A DNA stretch of 64,000 bases from Bonia amplexicaulis (taxonomy: Eukaryota; Streptophyta; Magnoliopsida; Poales; Poaceae). Location: assembly GCA_036346245.1 (NCBI GenBank), contig CM070767.1, positions 3,775,501 through 3,839,500 on the forward strand, written 5' to 3'. Of this stretch, positions 1 to 10,897 are shown piece after piece. Every line of letters begins with the position of its first letter. The stretch's first letter is position 1. The translations under genes were made by a program, and so were the position numbers. The notes below the pieces were generated by a model, which was given only the letters and a program-made list of their open reading frames with translations, made no database searches and was not told where the DNA came from.

Positions 1-230
1 GGATGCTCTCATCTTCAACATCCTTATAAGTATAATATTGAGAAAAATGCAGACCTTGTTATTCTTAAGCCTCGTTTGATGCCAAAACTGCTAGCTTCAA
101 AGCTTGTCGGAAAGTTCTCTGACCTAAAAGTTGTCGATGTTTCCAATCAGATGTCAATATGCCATAATTTTTATCTTCCTTGTTTATCCCCTTTGAAACG
201 TCTAATAAGTTCCCATGCGGCATTTTCTTA
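1..230 (+). other. Open frame at window edge, possible coding exon, unidentified
   Basis: Frame 1 is open from the first base to a TAA at 226-228. The first ~55 codons have an ordinary amino-acid mix (Lys, Leu, Val, Asp rich) that looks more like coding sequence than the AT-rich DNA that follows. No domain is recognised. It lies upstream of the TREPH1-like exon but does not resemble the N-terminus of that family, so it may be a fragment of another gene or chance. Confidence 0.25.
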
Positions 231-1366
231 AAATTGATGCTTTTACTCTGTTTTTTCTTTTGCTGTTGAATTTTCCATCTTGGTAATCCATTTGTTTTCC
301 AGCATTTTTGTGTGTGCAATATCAGTTATGTTTTTGGTACCCACTCATTATTGTTATTTACAGCCTTTTTTCTTTCTTTTATTGATGAAGATGGGGAGAG
401 TTTTCCTCATTTAGAAATTTCAAGGCTTTTCCCCAGTCTATTTGTTGTTTTTACCTTTCCTGTGGTAATAAAGTATTTTTAACCACATGGATTATTGTTA
501 AATTTACATCCTCCAGTTTATGACAACAAAAGTTTGTTTTGCGTCTCTGACAGAATATTAGTTTTGCATTCTACTTTTCCTTTGTTTGTTTATCTTTATA
601 ATATTAACACCTCTAAAAGTTTTTCACATTCAGTGCAATTTCTCATGGCAGATACTTTTTTTTTGTGACTTTTCAATTAAAACTAGATTATAGCCTTCTT
701 GTGGCTGGTTCACCAGAAGGATACTAGTTATATTCTTGGACAGACAACTATGCAATTTGTATAATTAGTGAAAGTGGGAACTATGTTTTTAAATTGAGCT
801 GATTTTTTCAATTGGTTTGTTTAGGTTTGGAATGGACAGTAGAAACAAAAGGAAAGAAATGATAGCACAAAATTTTCTGAATTGTCGTGACTTTGTAGAA
901 GTTACATGTGCAAATAATTGAGCATAATTCTTTACGCAGAGGGGAATGAATTCACAGTGCCCAATGTTGGGATGTCGTGTAATAAAGAGGACAATAATTT
1001 GTCAACTAACTGCACCATCTACTAAATCTGTGGTACCTGACCAAATATCCATGGGCTTTGTCAGCCGTTTCCAATTTTCATTACTTTTGGTTTTACTTAT
1101 ATTTTCTTTTGATGATGCATTTTAATCTTGTAGATAACAGGTTTTCTCGTGCATCTAGATTTTTGCATTTAGGAACAGAGTGTATTGCCTGTTTGCTCTT
1201 TTATATCTCGCTCCTAGAGTTCACATAATTACCGATACATCAGCATGGTTTAACTTGCATAGTCCCTATTTTATTATCCATGGAATGCATTTCATTTGAT
1301 CTATCTGGTCCCTGGCTGTCCAAATATTCTCTGACGCTTGTAATTCTGAAATCATATTTATGGCAG
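231..1366 (+). other. AT-rich presumed intron upstream of the TREPH1-like last exon
   Basis: About 1.1 kb of T-rich sequence with no long open frame. It ends in a pyrimidine-containing tract and a CAG acceptor at 1364-1366, directly before the large coiled-coil exon. The first exon of that gene is not seen and must lie left of the window. Confidence 0.55.
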
Positions 1367-3130
1367 AGGGTGTTAGCTAAGGAGACAGAACTGCACTTGG
1401 CCCAGAAAGAGTTGAACAAATACAAGGAACAGCTGAGCAATGCTGAGACTACCAGAGTACAGGCACTGTCTGAGCTGGAGAAAGCTAAGAAAACTGTTGA
1501 GGAGCTAACCAATAAACTGGATGCGATCAACAAGTCCAAAGAGCTGGCTATTCAGGCAGCAGAAGATGCAAAGACTCGAACCAAGCAGCTTGAAGGTGGA
1601 AACTCGAATGAGACTGTTGGAAAAGATGGTCCTTTAAAGCAGGAATTGGACAGTGCAAGGGAGCAGTATGTTGTTGCTCTGGCAGACCTTGATGCAGCAA
1701 AACAGGAACTTAGAAAGCTCAAGAAGGATTTTGAAACCTCATTGGATATGAGGCTGTCTGCTGCCCAGCAGGAAGAGGAGTCATTGCACTCAATTGAAGT
1801 CAACAATGAAAAGGCTGCTCAACTTCGTAATGAGATTGCAGCAATTCAAGAGTCTCTTATGCATGTTAAGGCAGCTACGGAGCAAGCACACGAAGAAGAG
1901 TCGCAAATTCTTTCTGAGAAGGATGTTGCCAGGAAAACTTACAAACAAGCTTTGGAAGAAACTGAGAAGAAACTGTCATCTTTGAGAAATGATTTTGATC
2001 CTGCCACTTATGAAGGTCTCAAAGAAAAGCTAGATGAGACCAATTCTGAGATTGCATCTATGCAGAAAAAGATAGAAGATGCCCGGGCTCTAGATTTAGA
2101 GTCTGTTGCTGCTGTCAGCACAGAGTTGGATGATGCCAAGGAAATGTTACAGAAAGTAGCAGAAGAGGGAAGTTCTCTTCGGAGCTTAGTGGAATCACTG
2201 AAACAGGAGTTAGAATCTGTAAAGCAGGAGCACAATCAGCTCAAAGGGAAGGATACGGAAACTGAATCCATTGTTGGAGACCTACATGTCAAGCTTCAGA
2301 AGTGCAAATCGGAGCTTGAGGCAGCTGTAGCTGCTGAATCAAAAGCTACATCAGCTTCTGATGACTTAATGTTGGCCCTTCAGCAGCTGTCTTCTGAATC
2401 AAAAAACGCCCTGCAGGAAGCTGAAGTGATGCAGAAGAGTGCAGCAGAGTTAAGAGATGAAGCTGAAGCAGCACGGGTTGCATTAGTAGAAGCCGAGCAA
2501 AAGTTGCAGTCAGCTTTCAAGGAAGCAGAAGAAGCAAAAGCTGCTGAAGCAAGGGCCCTTGATCAGATCAAGCAACTATCAGACAGAGCAAGTGCTGCTC
2601 GGGCGTCAACTTCTGAATCTGGATCAAAGATCACAATCTCAAAAGAGGAGTTTGAATCGCTTAGCCGAAAGGTGGAGGAATCAGAGAAGTTGAGTGAGAT
2701 GAAAGTTGCTGCTGCTATGGCTCAAGTGGAGGCTGTCAGAGCCAGTGAGAATGAGGCAATTAAGAAATTGGAAACTGCACGGAAAGAGATGGAGGACATG
2801 GAATTGGCAACAGAGGAGGCACTAAAGAGAGCAGAGATGGCTGAAGCAGCAAAGAAAGCTGTAGAAGGTGAGCTTAAGAGGTGGCGTCAGAAGGAAACTG
2901 CGGAGGCCCAACCTTCTGCAGAAACACAAGCATATGCAACCGCACCTCCGCCTGTGCAGAAGGCTTCCGCTGGAAAAGCCACTGAGAAGAATGATGGGCA
3001 TCAAAGGAGCAGCAGAACGCTATTGAGAAAGAGCTTTATGCTGCCAAACATCACAAGCATGTTCCATAAGAAGAAGAGCCATGCCGATGGCAGTTCTCCG
3101 TCATACCTTCCTGGGGGAAAATCTGTATAG
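1367..3130 (+). CDS. WEB family coiled-coil protein, TREPH1-like (last exon, 5' partial)
   Basis: The exon has 587 codons plus TAG, phase 0, after a CAG acceptor at 1364-1366. The open frame extends upstream to a Met at 1280, but that part reads into the intron and is not taken as the start. Nearly the whole protein is heptad-rich, Glu/Lys/Ala/Leu coiled coil, opening with a block (AKETELHLAQKELN) typical of WEB family proteins and closest to Arabidopsis At5g55860 (TREPH1, touch-regulated phosphoprotein). The last ~60 residues carry the family's conserved tail (LPNITSMFHKKK, then SPSYLPGGKSV). Related WEB1/PMI2 proteins act in blue-light chloroplast movement, and TREPH1 in the touch response. 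That role here is inferred from family. The frame is intact, and the missing N-terminal exon should encode roughly 60 residues. Confidence 0.9.
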   Translation, partial: RVLAKETELHLAQKELNKYKEQLSNAETTRVQALSELEKAKKTVEELTNKLDAINKSKELAIQAAEDAKTRTKQLEGGNSNETVGKDGPLKQELDSAREQYVVALADLDAAKQELRKLKKDFETSLDMRLSAAQQEEESLHSIEVNNEKAAQLRNEIAAIQESLMHVKAATEQAHEEESQILSEKDVARKTYKQALEETEKKLSSLRNDFDPATYEGLKEKLDETNSEIASMQKKIEDARALDLESVAAVSTELDDAKEMLQKVAEEGSSLRSLVESLKQELESVKQEHNQLKGKDTETESIVGDLHVKLQKCKSELEAAVAAESKATSASDDLMLALQQLSSESKNALQEAEVMQKSAAELRDEAEAARVALVEAEQKLQSAFKEAEEAKAAEARALDQIKQLSDRASAARASTSESGSKITISKEEFESLSRKVEESEKLSEMKVAAAMAQVEAVRASENEAIKKLETARKEMEDMELATEEALKRAEMAEAAKKAVEGELKRWRQKETAEAQPSAETQAYATAPPPVQKASAGKATEKNDGHQRSSRTLLRKSFMLPNITSMFHKKKSHADGSSPSYLPGGKSV

Positions 3131-3884
3131 TGTATCTGTGGCTTTCGTTTTCAAGGTTGTGATACCAATCGCATACATGGTTGGATGCTATAATTTGTAT
3201 AATATATTTGTAGTTGCTGGCAGTATATCTCTGACATAATTTTATCCTGTTATGTATGTATGTTGCCCCTCTGTCTTTTGGATGAGTACTTTGTACCTCT
3301 GAAATTCAGTGTGGTTTTATTGATGCCAGTGGTTTTGTCTGTTATCAACACAAAGTAACCACATTTTAGTCAGTTCTCATTTGCTTTCAAATAACGTAAC
3401 GTAAAAGTATCACACGTGTTTCGAATCGTTGCATTTATGACTTATGATTTTTAGATGTCACTGTTATGGAAGGACATGAAGATCTAGATATCGTGCTTTG
3501 CTGGACTGTCATCTTCATTAGAAATTAGATAGTGTTGCCTTATCATTTGCTTAAATCATGTGATGTTGGAATATGTGCTGCATCAGCTATCAGGTGCGTT
3601 ACACATAGTAGAAGCAAATTTCGAGCACAATTGGTGTTTAGCCCTTCTCTTTTTCTTTATTGAAGGGCATAATATATCAGAATGTACAGAATTTGTTCCT
3701 TAAATAATCACCTTCTTTGATCTTCGATTTGGACATCCCATTTGAGATTGTTACATACAAATTGTTGAAGTTGTTTCTGTTACTTTTTGTATGTCCATAA
3801 TATCAACTTGGAGTCTAGAAGTTTGCTACATGCCATGGAGGTGAGAAAATTATGATTCTGCAAAACACTTTGACCTGCGGTGCA
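3131..3884 (+). other. 3' UTR and spacer
   Basis: T-rich sequence after the TREPH1-like stop codon. Loose AATAAA-like poly(A) motifs occur around 3195-3245. No gene or repeat is recognised between here and the hnRNP-like fragment. Confidence 0.4.
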
Positions 3885-4233
3885 GATTAAGCCTACTGAA
3901 CCACTCAAACCAGAAGAGCAATCTGAGTTTGGTAATCACTAGGACACGGAAGAAATTGAGTGCGAAGAAAATCAGGAGGTTACAGAGTTAAGAGCCATAG
4001 AGTTCAAGGAAGAGGATCCTGATTCCTGAAGAAACTGAAATTGTGCATGAAAGTGACGCTATACGTGACAGTGACAACAAAATGGAAGTTGTTGATCAGC
4101 AGGATGGAACCAATGATGGGGATGAAAAAGATGGCTTGCTGAGCTTGTCGATCTTCCTCGTGGATCTGAAGTTTATGCTGGGGGCCTCTCAGGTGACGCA
4201 TGCTCTGAAGATCTGAAGAAACTGCATGAACCT
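3885..4233 (+). pseudogene. Fragment of an hnRNP Q / LIF2-like RRM protein gene
   Basis: Reading + strand from 3887 gives an acidic stretch (many Glu/Asp, e.g. DTEEIECEENQEV), interrupted by a TAG near 3941 and a TGA near 4027. After a frame change, 4138-4233 reads ELVDLPRGSEVYAGGLSG and continues to KKLHEP. Acidic N-terminus, then a DLP..GSEVY.GG RNP-2-type start of RRM1, is the layout of plant hnRNP Q/R-like proteins such as Arabidopsis LIF2. The match stops at the first part of RRM1. In-frame stops and a frameshift show it is not functional. It is probably a captured or degenerate gene piece, because no upstream exons or remaining RRMs are present. Confidence 0.6.
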
Positions 4234-4592
4234 ACCTTCTTTGGTTTACTTAAACATTTCTGTGTGTTTTTCCTTGCATTACACACTCTCTTTTATTTAT
4301 CTGCATATTAGAATGATACAAGCAGGAAGGATAACAAGGTACACAAATTTCTTACTTTCAGAACTAAAATTGGGGAAATTTGCTTAGTAACACTGCAAAA
4401 AGATGTATAAATTGGAAAATAATATCCAATGTGAGGGTGATAGGTCGGGTCTGGAACCGCATGTCAGTAACATGTCAATGTTATTTTCCAACTCGTGTGA
4501 AAATTGAACTATATAGATTTGAAGTATGTTTTCAGTTGAAGTTATAGTTGATAATAATGTTGTCTAGTATCAATGATATTTACCGTCACTTG

Positions 4593-4694
4593 TATAGTTG
4601 TAAGGTGTTTTTGCACATTGATAAAGTATAGTTGTAAGGTGTTTTTGCACATTGATAAAGTATAGTTGTAAGGTGTTTCTACACAATGATAAAG
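4593..4694 (+). repeat. Tandem repeat, 34-bp unit x 3
   Basis: Three head-to-tail copies at 4593-4626, 4627-4660 and 4661-4694. The first two are identical and the third differs at a few positions. They lie in non-coding DNA. Confidence 0.95.
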
Positions 4695-5129
4695 TACGTG
4701 AATCCAGTTTTATTGCAATGGTAATTTTGTTCTCTCGTTTATTATTTACAGTTTGCAAGTGTGGACTAGCAGAGATATTTCCAAAACAGTTTGTGTCAAT
4801 GACTCAATGCTGATTTGATGCTCAAACCAAAATGGTTTTTGAAGTTTGGACCCAAATGATGGTTTTCACTGGTTATGTTCCTGAATATTGAACTACGATC
4901 ATGCAAACTTTGACAGAATTCTAAATGTATTTAGCTGTAGTATCAGCCGTACCTAAAAACTTTTTTCTGTGTTTTGTTATGATCTCTGTATTTCGATTTC
5001 AATCCTCTTCACTAGAAAGATAGCAGCTCTCCTGCTATTTTGGGGGTCTACGCTGATGAAACAATCCGTCGGTATTCATTCCTGTTCGGTTGAAGCTATT
5101 GTTATTTGTATTGAGTGTAGGGTGTTATA

Positions 5130-6560
5130 CGTAAATATACATGGGCATATATTTGGGCCCCTTGGCCGATGGAAATACACATGTTCTGATTCTATCTCTC
5201 CAACATGATATCAGATTAGGGTTTTCCCGCCGCCGCCACCGCTTCTGCCGCCTCCACACCTCACGCGCCGCCCTGGCCCGGCGCCTCCTCCCGCACCACC
5301 TTGCGCGTGCGCCACGCTGTGTTGGGCTGCCACCTTCTCTGACCGCCACGCCACCTCCTTCCTGCGGCTTCTCCCGGCGCCTCCTCAAGTCCACTCCCCT
5401 CGGCTCCTACCGGCGCCTCCTCCCTATGGCTCCTCCCGCCACCGCCTCCTCCCTGTGGCTCCTCCCGCCGCCTCCTCCTACTCTCGGCGGCCATTCTCGG
5501 CCACGCCCGGCCGTGTCGCCATCTCCTCCGTGCGGTCGGTGGGTATTGGGTGCTTGATAGCGATTGCACTCAACATATGACCAGAGACCGAAAGATGTTT
5601 ACCACATTTGAGAATGGAAACAATGAAAGGATCAAATTTGGAGACAATAGCAAAGGAAAGGTTCTATCTTTGGGTAAAATTGCTATATCAAATGACATTT
5701 CAATTTCAAATGTATCTCAAGTTGAAACATTAAATTTTAATTTGCTATCAGTTGCTCAATTGTGTGATCTAGGTTTAATTTGCTCATTCTCTAAAGAAAA
5801 AGTAACCATTTCAAAAGAAAACGAAAATCAACTTGTTTTTTAAAGGTTTTAGATTTGAAAATCTTTATTTGGTTGATTTCTCTTCTAGCGATTCATGCTT
5901 AAAAACTTGTTTAATGGTAAAAACTTATTTGTGTTGGTTATGGCATAGAAGGATAGGTCATGTGGGTATGATTCAACTTAAAAAGTTTTTCAAACATGAC
6001 TTAGTGGTTGGCTTGAAAGATGTAAAGTTTGAGAAAATAGATTATGTAACACTTGTTAAGCCAGAAAGCAAGCTGTAAATTCTCATCCTTCCAAGAAGTA
6101 TTATGTCAACTTCTAGATCATTAGAGCTCTTACATATGGATTTGTTTGGGCCAATAACCTATAAGAGCAACAGGGGCAATAGCTATTGTTTAGTCATTGT
6201 GGATGATTACTCTATATATACATGGGTATTCTTCCTATATAACAAGGTCGAAGCCTCCAGCATTTTTAAAAGTTATTTCCTTGGACTTCAAATTAAACAA
6301 CTCAAGGATGGGACTTTTATAAGCCAAATAAAGTATGTGAGAGACTTATTCATGAAGTTTGGAATGAAGAATGCAAAACCCATCAATACCACTATGGCAA
6401 CAAACGGACATCTTGATCTCAATGAAGGAGGTAAATCGGTAGATTTAAAGCTTTACAGATCCATGATTACTAGTTTGCTTTATCTTACCGTATCTAGGTC
6501 CGATATTATATTTAGTGTTTGCATGTGTGCACGCTTTTAAGCATCTCCAAAAGAGTGACA
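5130..6560 (+). mobile_element. Ty1/copia retrotransposon remnant, internally deleted
   Basis: The LTR-like end closes with CTCCAACA at 5205, followed at once by TGATATCAGATT (5206-5217), a slightly diverged copy of the initiator-Met-tRNA primer binding site of copia elements (TGGTATCAGAGC). The next 350 bp are very rich in C and G with CCGCC repeats, as in the 5' leader of several grass copia elements. Then come protease-end, GAG-pre-integrase, integrase and RT pieces. The left border of the 5' LTR is not resolved, and no 3' LTR is visible after 6560. Confidence 0.75.
5550..6540 (+). pseudogene. copia pol remnant: protease edge, GAG-pre-integrase, integrase start fused to RT end
   Basis: The first open frame (5550-5843) starts with LDSDCTQHMT, the copia protease active-site neighbourhood with its usual DSG changed to DSD. 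The second frame holds a GAG-pre-integrase segment (WLWHRRIGHVGM near 5935-5970). The third (6103-6540) reads the start of the integrase core (LLHMDLFGP, then VDDYSIYTWVFF). It then jumps near 6270 straight into the late RT block (YFLGLQIKQLKDGTFISQ, ending VSRSDIIFSVCMCARF). The missing part covers most of integrase, the RT catalytic YVDD block and all of RNase H. The deletion keeps the frame. At least two frameshifts separate the pieces. It is non-functional as a polymerase. Confidence 0.85.
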
Positions 6561-6588
6561 TTTGATGACCGTAAAAAGGATTATAAGA

Positions 6589-6642
6589 TATATAGATATA
6601 TGCCAACACTCAAGAACCAAGTATATAGATATATGCCAACAC
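6589..6642 (+). repeat. Short direct repeat, 21 bp x 2
   Basis: A 21-bp sequence (TATATAGATATATGCCAACA plus C/A) occurs at 6589-6609 and again at 6622-6642, just past the point where the copia homology stops. It may mark a rearrangement scar. Confidence 0.8.
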
Positions 6643-7048
6643 AATATGGATTTTATTCACACACTACCTCAAGCACGCTTTTCAAAAGCTATGATCTCAA
6701 ATCCACTAAGTTTTTAGCCTTTTATCTACTTGATATTCTCAACATCTTTTTGACCTAAACCATTTTACCAAATACCTCAGTTTTGATCCAAAGAAATTTC
6801 TGGTATTTGACAAATTACCAAAATACCCTCACCTTGATCTTCATCTTTCCTTGTAAATAATCACCATGCTCACCACATGTAGGTGAACCAATGGTTTGCC
6901 ACCCATTGGCAACTCTCTCCCGTTTTAGTTCCACTGGACCACGCTTCACTTAGACCGACTAAGTCACTTGTGGCAACCTGTCGCTCGAATATTCCCTTTA
7001 ACATTTCCAGTCTTCCTAGTGCCATGTTTGAGCTCAACTATCTCACCC
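6643..7048. other. Spacer, nothing recognised
   Basis: Non-coding sequence with no long supported open frame and no clear repeat border. Confidence 0.3.
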
Positions 7049-7222
7049 CGACATCTTTGACCACTTTAAGTCTCGGCTCCTCCATAAGCATAGTTCTGAT
7101 CCTTGTCGTTGATCGTGATTGACTCCAAAGCTTCCATGCACATCTAAAGAAAAAGAATTTGTTTCTGGTCACAAGTTCTTCACAACTTGACCTGTGTTAG
7201 CTAAACACCTCCCATATAATTT
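7049..7222 (+). repeat. Dispersed LTR-like repeat, copy A
   Basis: This ~175-bp block (starting GACATCTTTGACCACTTTAA) recurs at 12312-12485 with high similarity and, more diverged, at 15138-15311. The shared order (CTCGGCTCCTCC..., GTTCTGATCCTTGTC, then CACAAGTTCTTCACAACTTGA) shows common origin. The parent element is not identified. An old gypsy LTR is likely but not proven. Confidence 0.7.
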
Positions 7223-8527
7223 TAAGTGTACATGCGCTTGAAAAATACGGAGTTGGTATCTTCCTCTACACTTTTATTTTTCTGAAAAAGTTGACCAAAT
7301 TAGGAACAGAGTGGTAGGGAAGTTGTTTAACCTCTCCGGCTAACCGGATTCAAGTCCTAGGATTAGCTTAGTGTCCATCTCTTTTTTCTTCAGTGAATAC
7401 CAAACTCCCGCGGTCAATTTTTTTTAAAAAAATATTTGTTCTTCTTGTATTGTCTCTAACTTTAGATCCGCCGAGGTTTTCACGCTGGTTAGGTTCTCAA
7501 GGTACGTTGAGCACTAAACCATAAATTTTGATGGTGGCAGCGGCGGCTCGGAGGGTTGATTGGTGATTCAGGTTGGGGGTGACAACCATGATAAGAAGAT
7601 CGAGTTAGGTATTGGCACGACAAAGCTGTTGCAGGTGGGGGTTGTGGCAATGGGGTGGTTATTACCAACTGGCTCAGGTCCACTGTCGCGTCTTCATGTG
7701 TCATGTGAATTATGACCGTATCACACTTTCTCAGTCTCCACTCTCCCTGTCTCTTCGTCACTCGCCGACCCAGGTTCATCCCTGACCCGGCGACCCCTCA
7801 TAGCCCCATATCCCTCCATCTCCTCCCTCGCGATCTCCGATTGTTCTAGAATCTAGATGCATAGATCTGCTTGTACCCCTAGGGTTTCCGATTTCAACTT
7901 TCAAGCCAGGTGGATTTTTGGATGGATGTGGTGGATTGACATATGTTTCTTCTTTATTTCGATTCTTACTATTTAGATCTTGTGTTAGATGTGGTGAATT
8001 TAGCTCAGTTATCTTTAAATTTTTTCTTATGAAATGAAATCCATATTCTCCACATCTTTAAGTCTGAGTAACCAATATGGCAATATGCCAAATATTTCAT
8101 AGGTCTGAGCTTCATCTGAGCACTTTGCTAGGATAAGAAATAAGAGTAGACAACACAGACACACAATAAATATAACTAATATGGGATGAGAGTAGACAAC
8201 ACAGGTATGCAGCAAATATAACTATCTTGCAAAGGTATTTGAAAACAATGTCTAATCATATATAGACAACACAAACATTGTTAGTTTGTCACATTGTAGC
8301 TGTGATTTGTGAAGAAAACATACCGACAATGGCGACATCTGTAGTTCTATACACTACTCATAATAGCAAGTGGCAATTGCCATTTGCCAAAGTGGTAACA
8401 GCAAAATACTTATCTCTGCAAACCAAAAAAAGATAGATATGTTAATTCACTAACTCATCTGTAGACTGTAGCATATGGAAGTCATATTCTTTATGGATAA
8501 GCTAATACTTGTAACTTGTCCATTTAG
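7223..8527. other. Spacer; possible 5' leader and intron around 7780-8527
   Basis: Mostly AT-rich. 7740-7890 is pyrimidine-rich with a CTAGGGTTTCCG stretch of the kind common in grass 5' leaders, followed by T-rich intron-like DNA up to an acceptor at 8526-8527. No start codon with a supported frame could be tied to the small exon at 8528-8584. Confidence 0.3.
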
Positions 8528-8584
8528 GTGGCTGCACGGATCCTTCAGCACACTGCCATCGGAAAGAAGTGTCTTTATGACAAA
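8528..8584 (+). other. Isolated exon-like segment, 19 codons
   Basis: It is flanked by a TTTAG acceptor (8523-8527) and a GTAAGT donor (8585-8590), and reads VAARILQHTAIGKKCLYDK in one frame without a stop. A second Lys-rich exon-like stretch follows near 8904-8945. The protein family is not recognised. It could be part of a decayed or very short host gene, or a gene piece carried by a transposon. Confidence 0.3.
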
Positions 8585-9177
8585 GTAAGTCATTCTACAT
8601 GACAGTTTTGATAGATAAAATGAGTTTCACACTTTTTATTCTATAGTTATGATAGAGATATATTTCCATGTTCACCGTTTGAAACCGCTTATGCTTCGTG
8701 CAAAGTAAAATAATCACTTATTGAATATGGAACTTATGTTTCCTTCTAATTTGTAAATAAGATTAGAGTTGTAGGCAATATTTTAGAAACCCTATTTTAA
8801 GGTTGTAGTTTAGCTGATCAACCTAATATATCTATATTTTATGATTTTGTAGATCTTTAAGTTTTAAAGAAATGAAGAAATATGCAAATTTGAAATCTTT
8901 ATAGGAGAGAGCTGAAAAGAGCAAAAAAAAAGGCAGGATCAGCAAGATATGCAACTGTCATTAATCTCTATAATTTGCTATTTAATTCATGTCATTATGC
9001 TAGCTTTATGTCGTCCATTTTCTTGTAAGAAATCATTATTTTCTATATTTTTATTATATATATACACATATTATTGTATTGGTATTTTGGGAAAACGGTG
9101 TGTTGCGATATTGGCGTATTGGTATTGATGTATCTGAGCAATCTAGCTCCGAAGTCTGAATACCCATTCTAAAAATC

Positions 9178-9193
9178 CTGGGTCCGCCATTAG
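9178..9193 (+). repeat. Relic of a hAT-type terminal inverted repeat
   Basis: The string CTGGGTCCGCCATTAG matches the right end of the two complete hAT elements in this window (…GGGTCCGCCACTG) except at the last bases. No matching left end or 8-bp duplication was found, so the element is truncated or decayed. Confidence 0.4.
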
Positions 9194-9349
9194 ATTTCAT
9201 ATACTTTGGACGCCCCTTGGTTAGGATCTGGGGTACCAATATCAACACCAATTCAATGGTCAAAAGGTTAACCAAGTTTTTTTTATAAAACTAGTTCAGT
9301 GCCCACGCCATGCTATGGATTAAAAAATCGTATTACCTAGAACATCAAG

Positions 9350-9960
9350 TAATAGTTAGTAGGCTCAGCCTGCTCACGCCCTTGGCTCTACCGCTGCACT
9401 TGGTCGATCTCCACCTTGGCCAGCGTGTACGTCCGCCGCCGTGCTCAGCCTATACCACGCCCTCGGCTTCGCACCACGCTCGCTCGAGTTTTTTGAGAGG
9501 AGAGGGAGGTTGTGGGATAAGTTAATCTGTTTGCTGGAGGTAGTTTTTTGTTTTTTGTTAGAGATTTTTTAGGTTGTTGAAAGGGAGATGACAAACCATC
9601 ACCACCACTACGTTCGTTTAAGTAGTATATATAGCCGAATGCCTGTACTTTGCTAGGATAAAAAATATAATAATACCCTAGCATGTCGAGTTGATGTTGT
9701 CGGGATTGGCCTGCTTCATGTCCTTGTCTTTGTCTCTGTGTTGGTCGAGCTCTGACAAAGCTGGTGCCACACTTTTGTTGCCATCAGTCTACACTATGCC
9801 CTCGACTTTGCCACTTAGGTTTTGTTGTGACCCACGTTGCAATTTTAATTGAAGTTTATTTGTTTGTTGGGATATGGTTATTTTGTTAGATAGTTTTTTA
9901 GGACTTTGTTGGTAGATGATTTTTTGTTTTTTGTTAGAGATTTTCTAAGGATGTGGAAAG
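9350..9960 (+). repeat. Diverged direct duplication, ~375-bp spacing
   Basis: The segment around 9360-9585 and that around 9700-9960 share the same series of blocks. These are a CTGCT(C/T)A(C/T)G(C/T)CCTTG block, a TTGGTCGA block, a CTCG(A/G)CTT block and a nearly identical stretch (TTTTTTGTTAGAGATTTT at ~9549 and ~9926). The start (GTTCAGTGCCCACGCCATGC at 9295) recalls the 5' end of grass Helitron-like elements (…AGTGCCCGTGC), but no 3' hairpin plus CTRR end was confirmed. Confidence 0.4.
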
Positions 9961-10830
9961 TAGGAGTGCCAATTAGATCTGGATTATCCGTTTTATTCGG
10001 TATCCATATTCGGACAATTCTATTCATATTCAATACATTAAGACTCAAACAAGTGACAATCATATCTTTATTATTTATTTTATCTGGCATCTATATCCAG
10101 ACTATTCGATCCGCCGATACCCCTAGTGGAAAGGGAGTGGATCAACTCCTTTTATGTTGGTAAAGAAATATAGCTTAGTAATGCCTAGTCAGTTAGAAAA
10201 GGTATATGGTAGGGGCAAAACAAAGCTTTTGTGGCAGTTGAAAATAATTTGGTTGAGGCAATTGCTTATTTTAAGAGAAATTTTAGGAAAATTCTACTAG
10301 TAGCAAGGGTGGGTAGTAGAAATCAACCCAAGACGAAATTGTAGGGGTTGTTTGGATCTATAATTATTGTTTTGTCTCTGATGGAATGACACTTCCTTAT
10401 ACTTGGTGGTGAAGTATAAATATAATCTAACTGATCTAACCTGCTGAATTGAGAACAATGGACGAGCCACAATAATTGTTGGATACGTAAAATAGCTCAT
10501 AAATAAACTAATTCAAGGTTTCAGCTGTTGTCACGCATACAACTTTCATTATCCGAGTTATATCCGTAACCATGCTATTTGCATTCGATTTGTATTCTTC
10601 CGTATTTGTATTCAATACTTTTTTGTATATACATTTGTATCCTAGCTATTTGTATTCATATCTGTATCCATATCTATCCAGTAAAGAAACGAAGACAAAC
10701 ATGGTTAAGCCTTCCAAGTATCAAATTGTAACTTTCATCTTTTTCCTGAACTTTGTGGGAACTGAATACGGAAATTTTGTATAAATTAACTCGAGCATTG
10801 GCCTTCACAAAACCGTTTAAAACCTAGCTG
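9961..10830. other. Spacer, nothing recognised
   Basis: AT-rich DNA with repeated ATTCGTATTC/TATCC-like phrases near 9980-10110 and 10560-10680. No supported gene. Confidence 0.3.
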
Positions 10831-10837
10831 TATAAGC
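10831..10837 (+). promoter_or_regulatory. TATA box of the 161-codon gene
   Basis: TATAAGC stands 67 bases upstream of the ATG at 10898. A C/T-rich leader follows (CTCCTCCGCACCCTTCG…), as in many grass promoters. Confidence 0.5.
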
Positions 10838-10897
10838 GTAAGCAAACTTTATACTCCTCCGCACCCTTCGCCGTCCCTTCGCGCTTCCGCCGTTGCC

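Noticed and set aside
5125..5569. Three overlapping Pro/Arg/Ala-rich frames on both strands
   Set aside because: All come from the CCGCC-rich leader behind the copia primer site; low complexity, no family.
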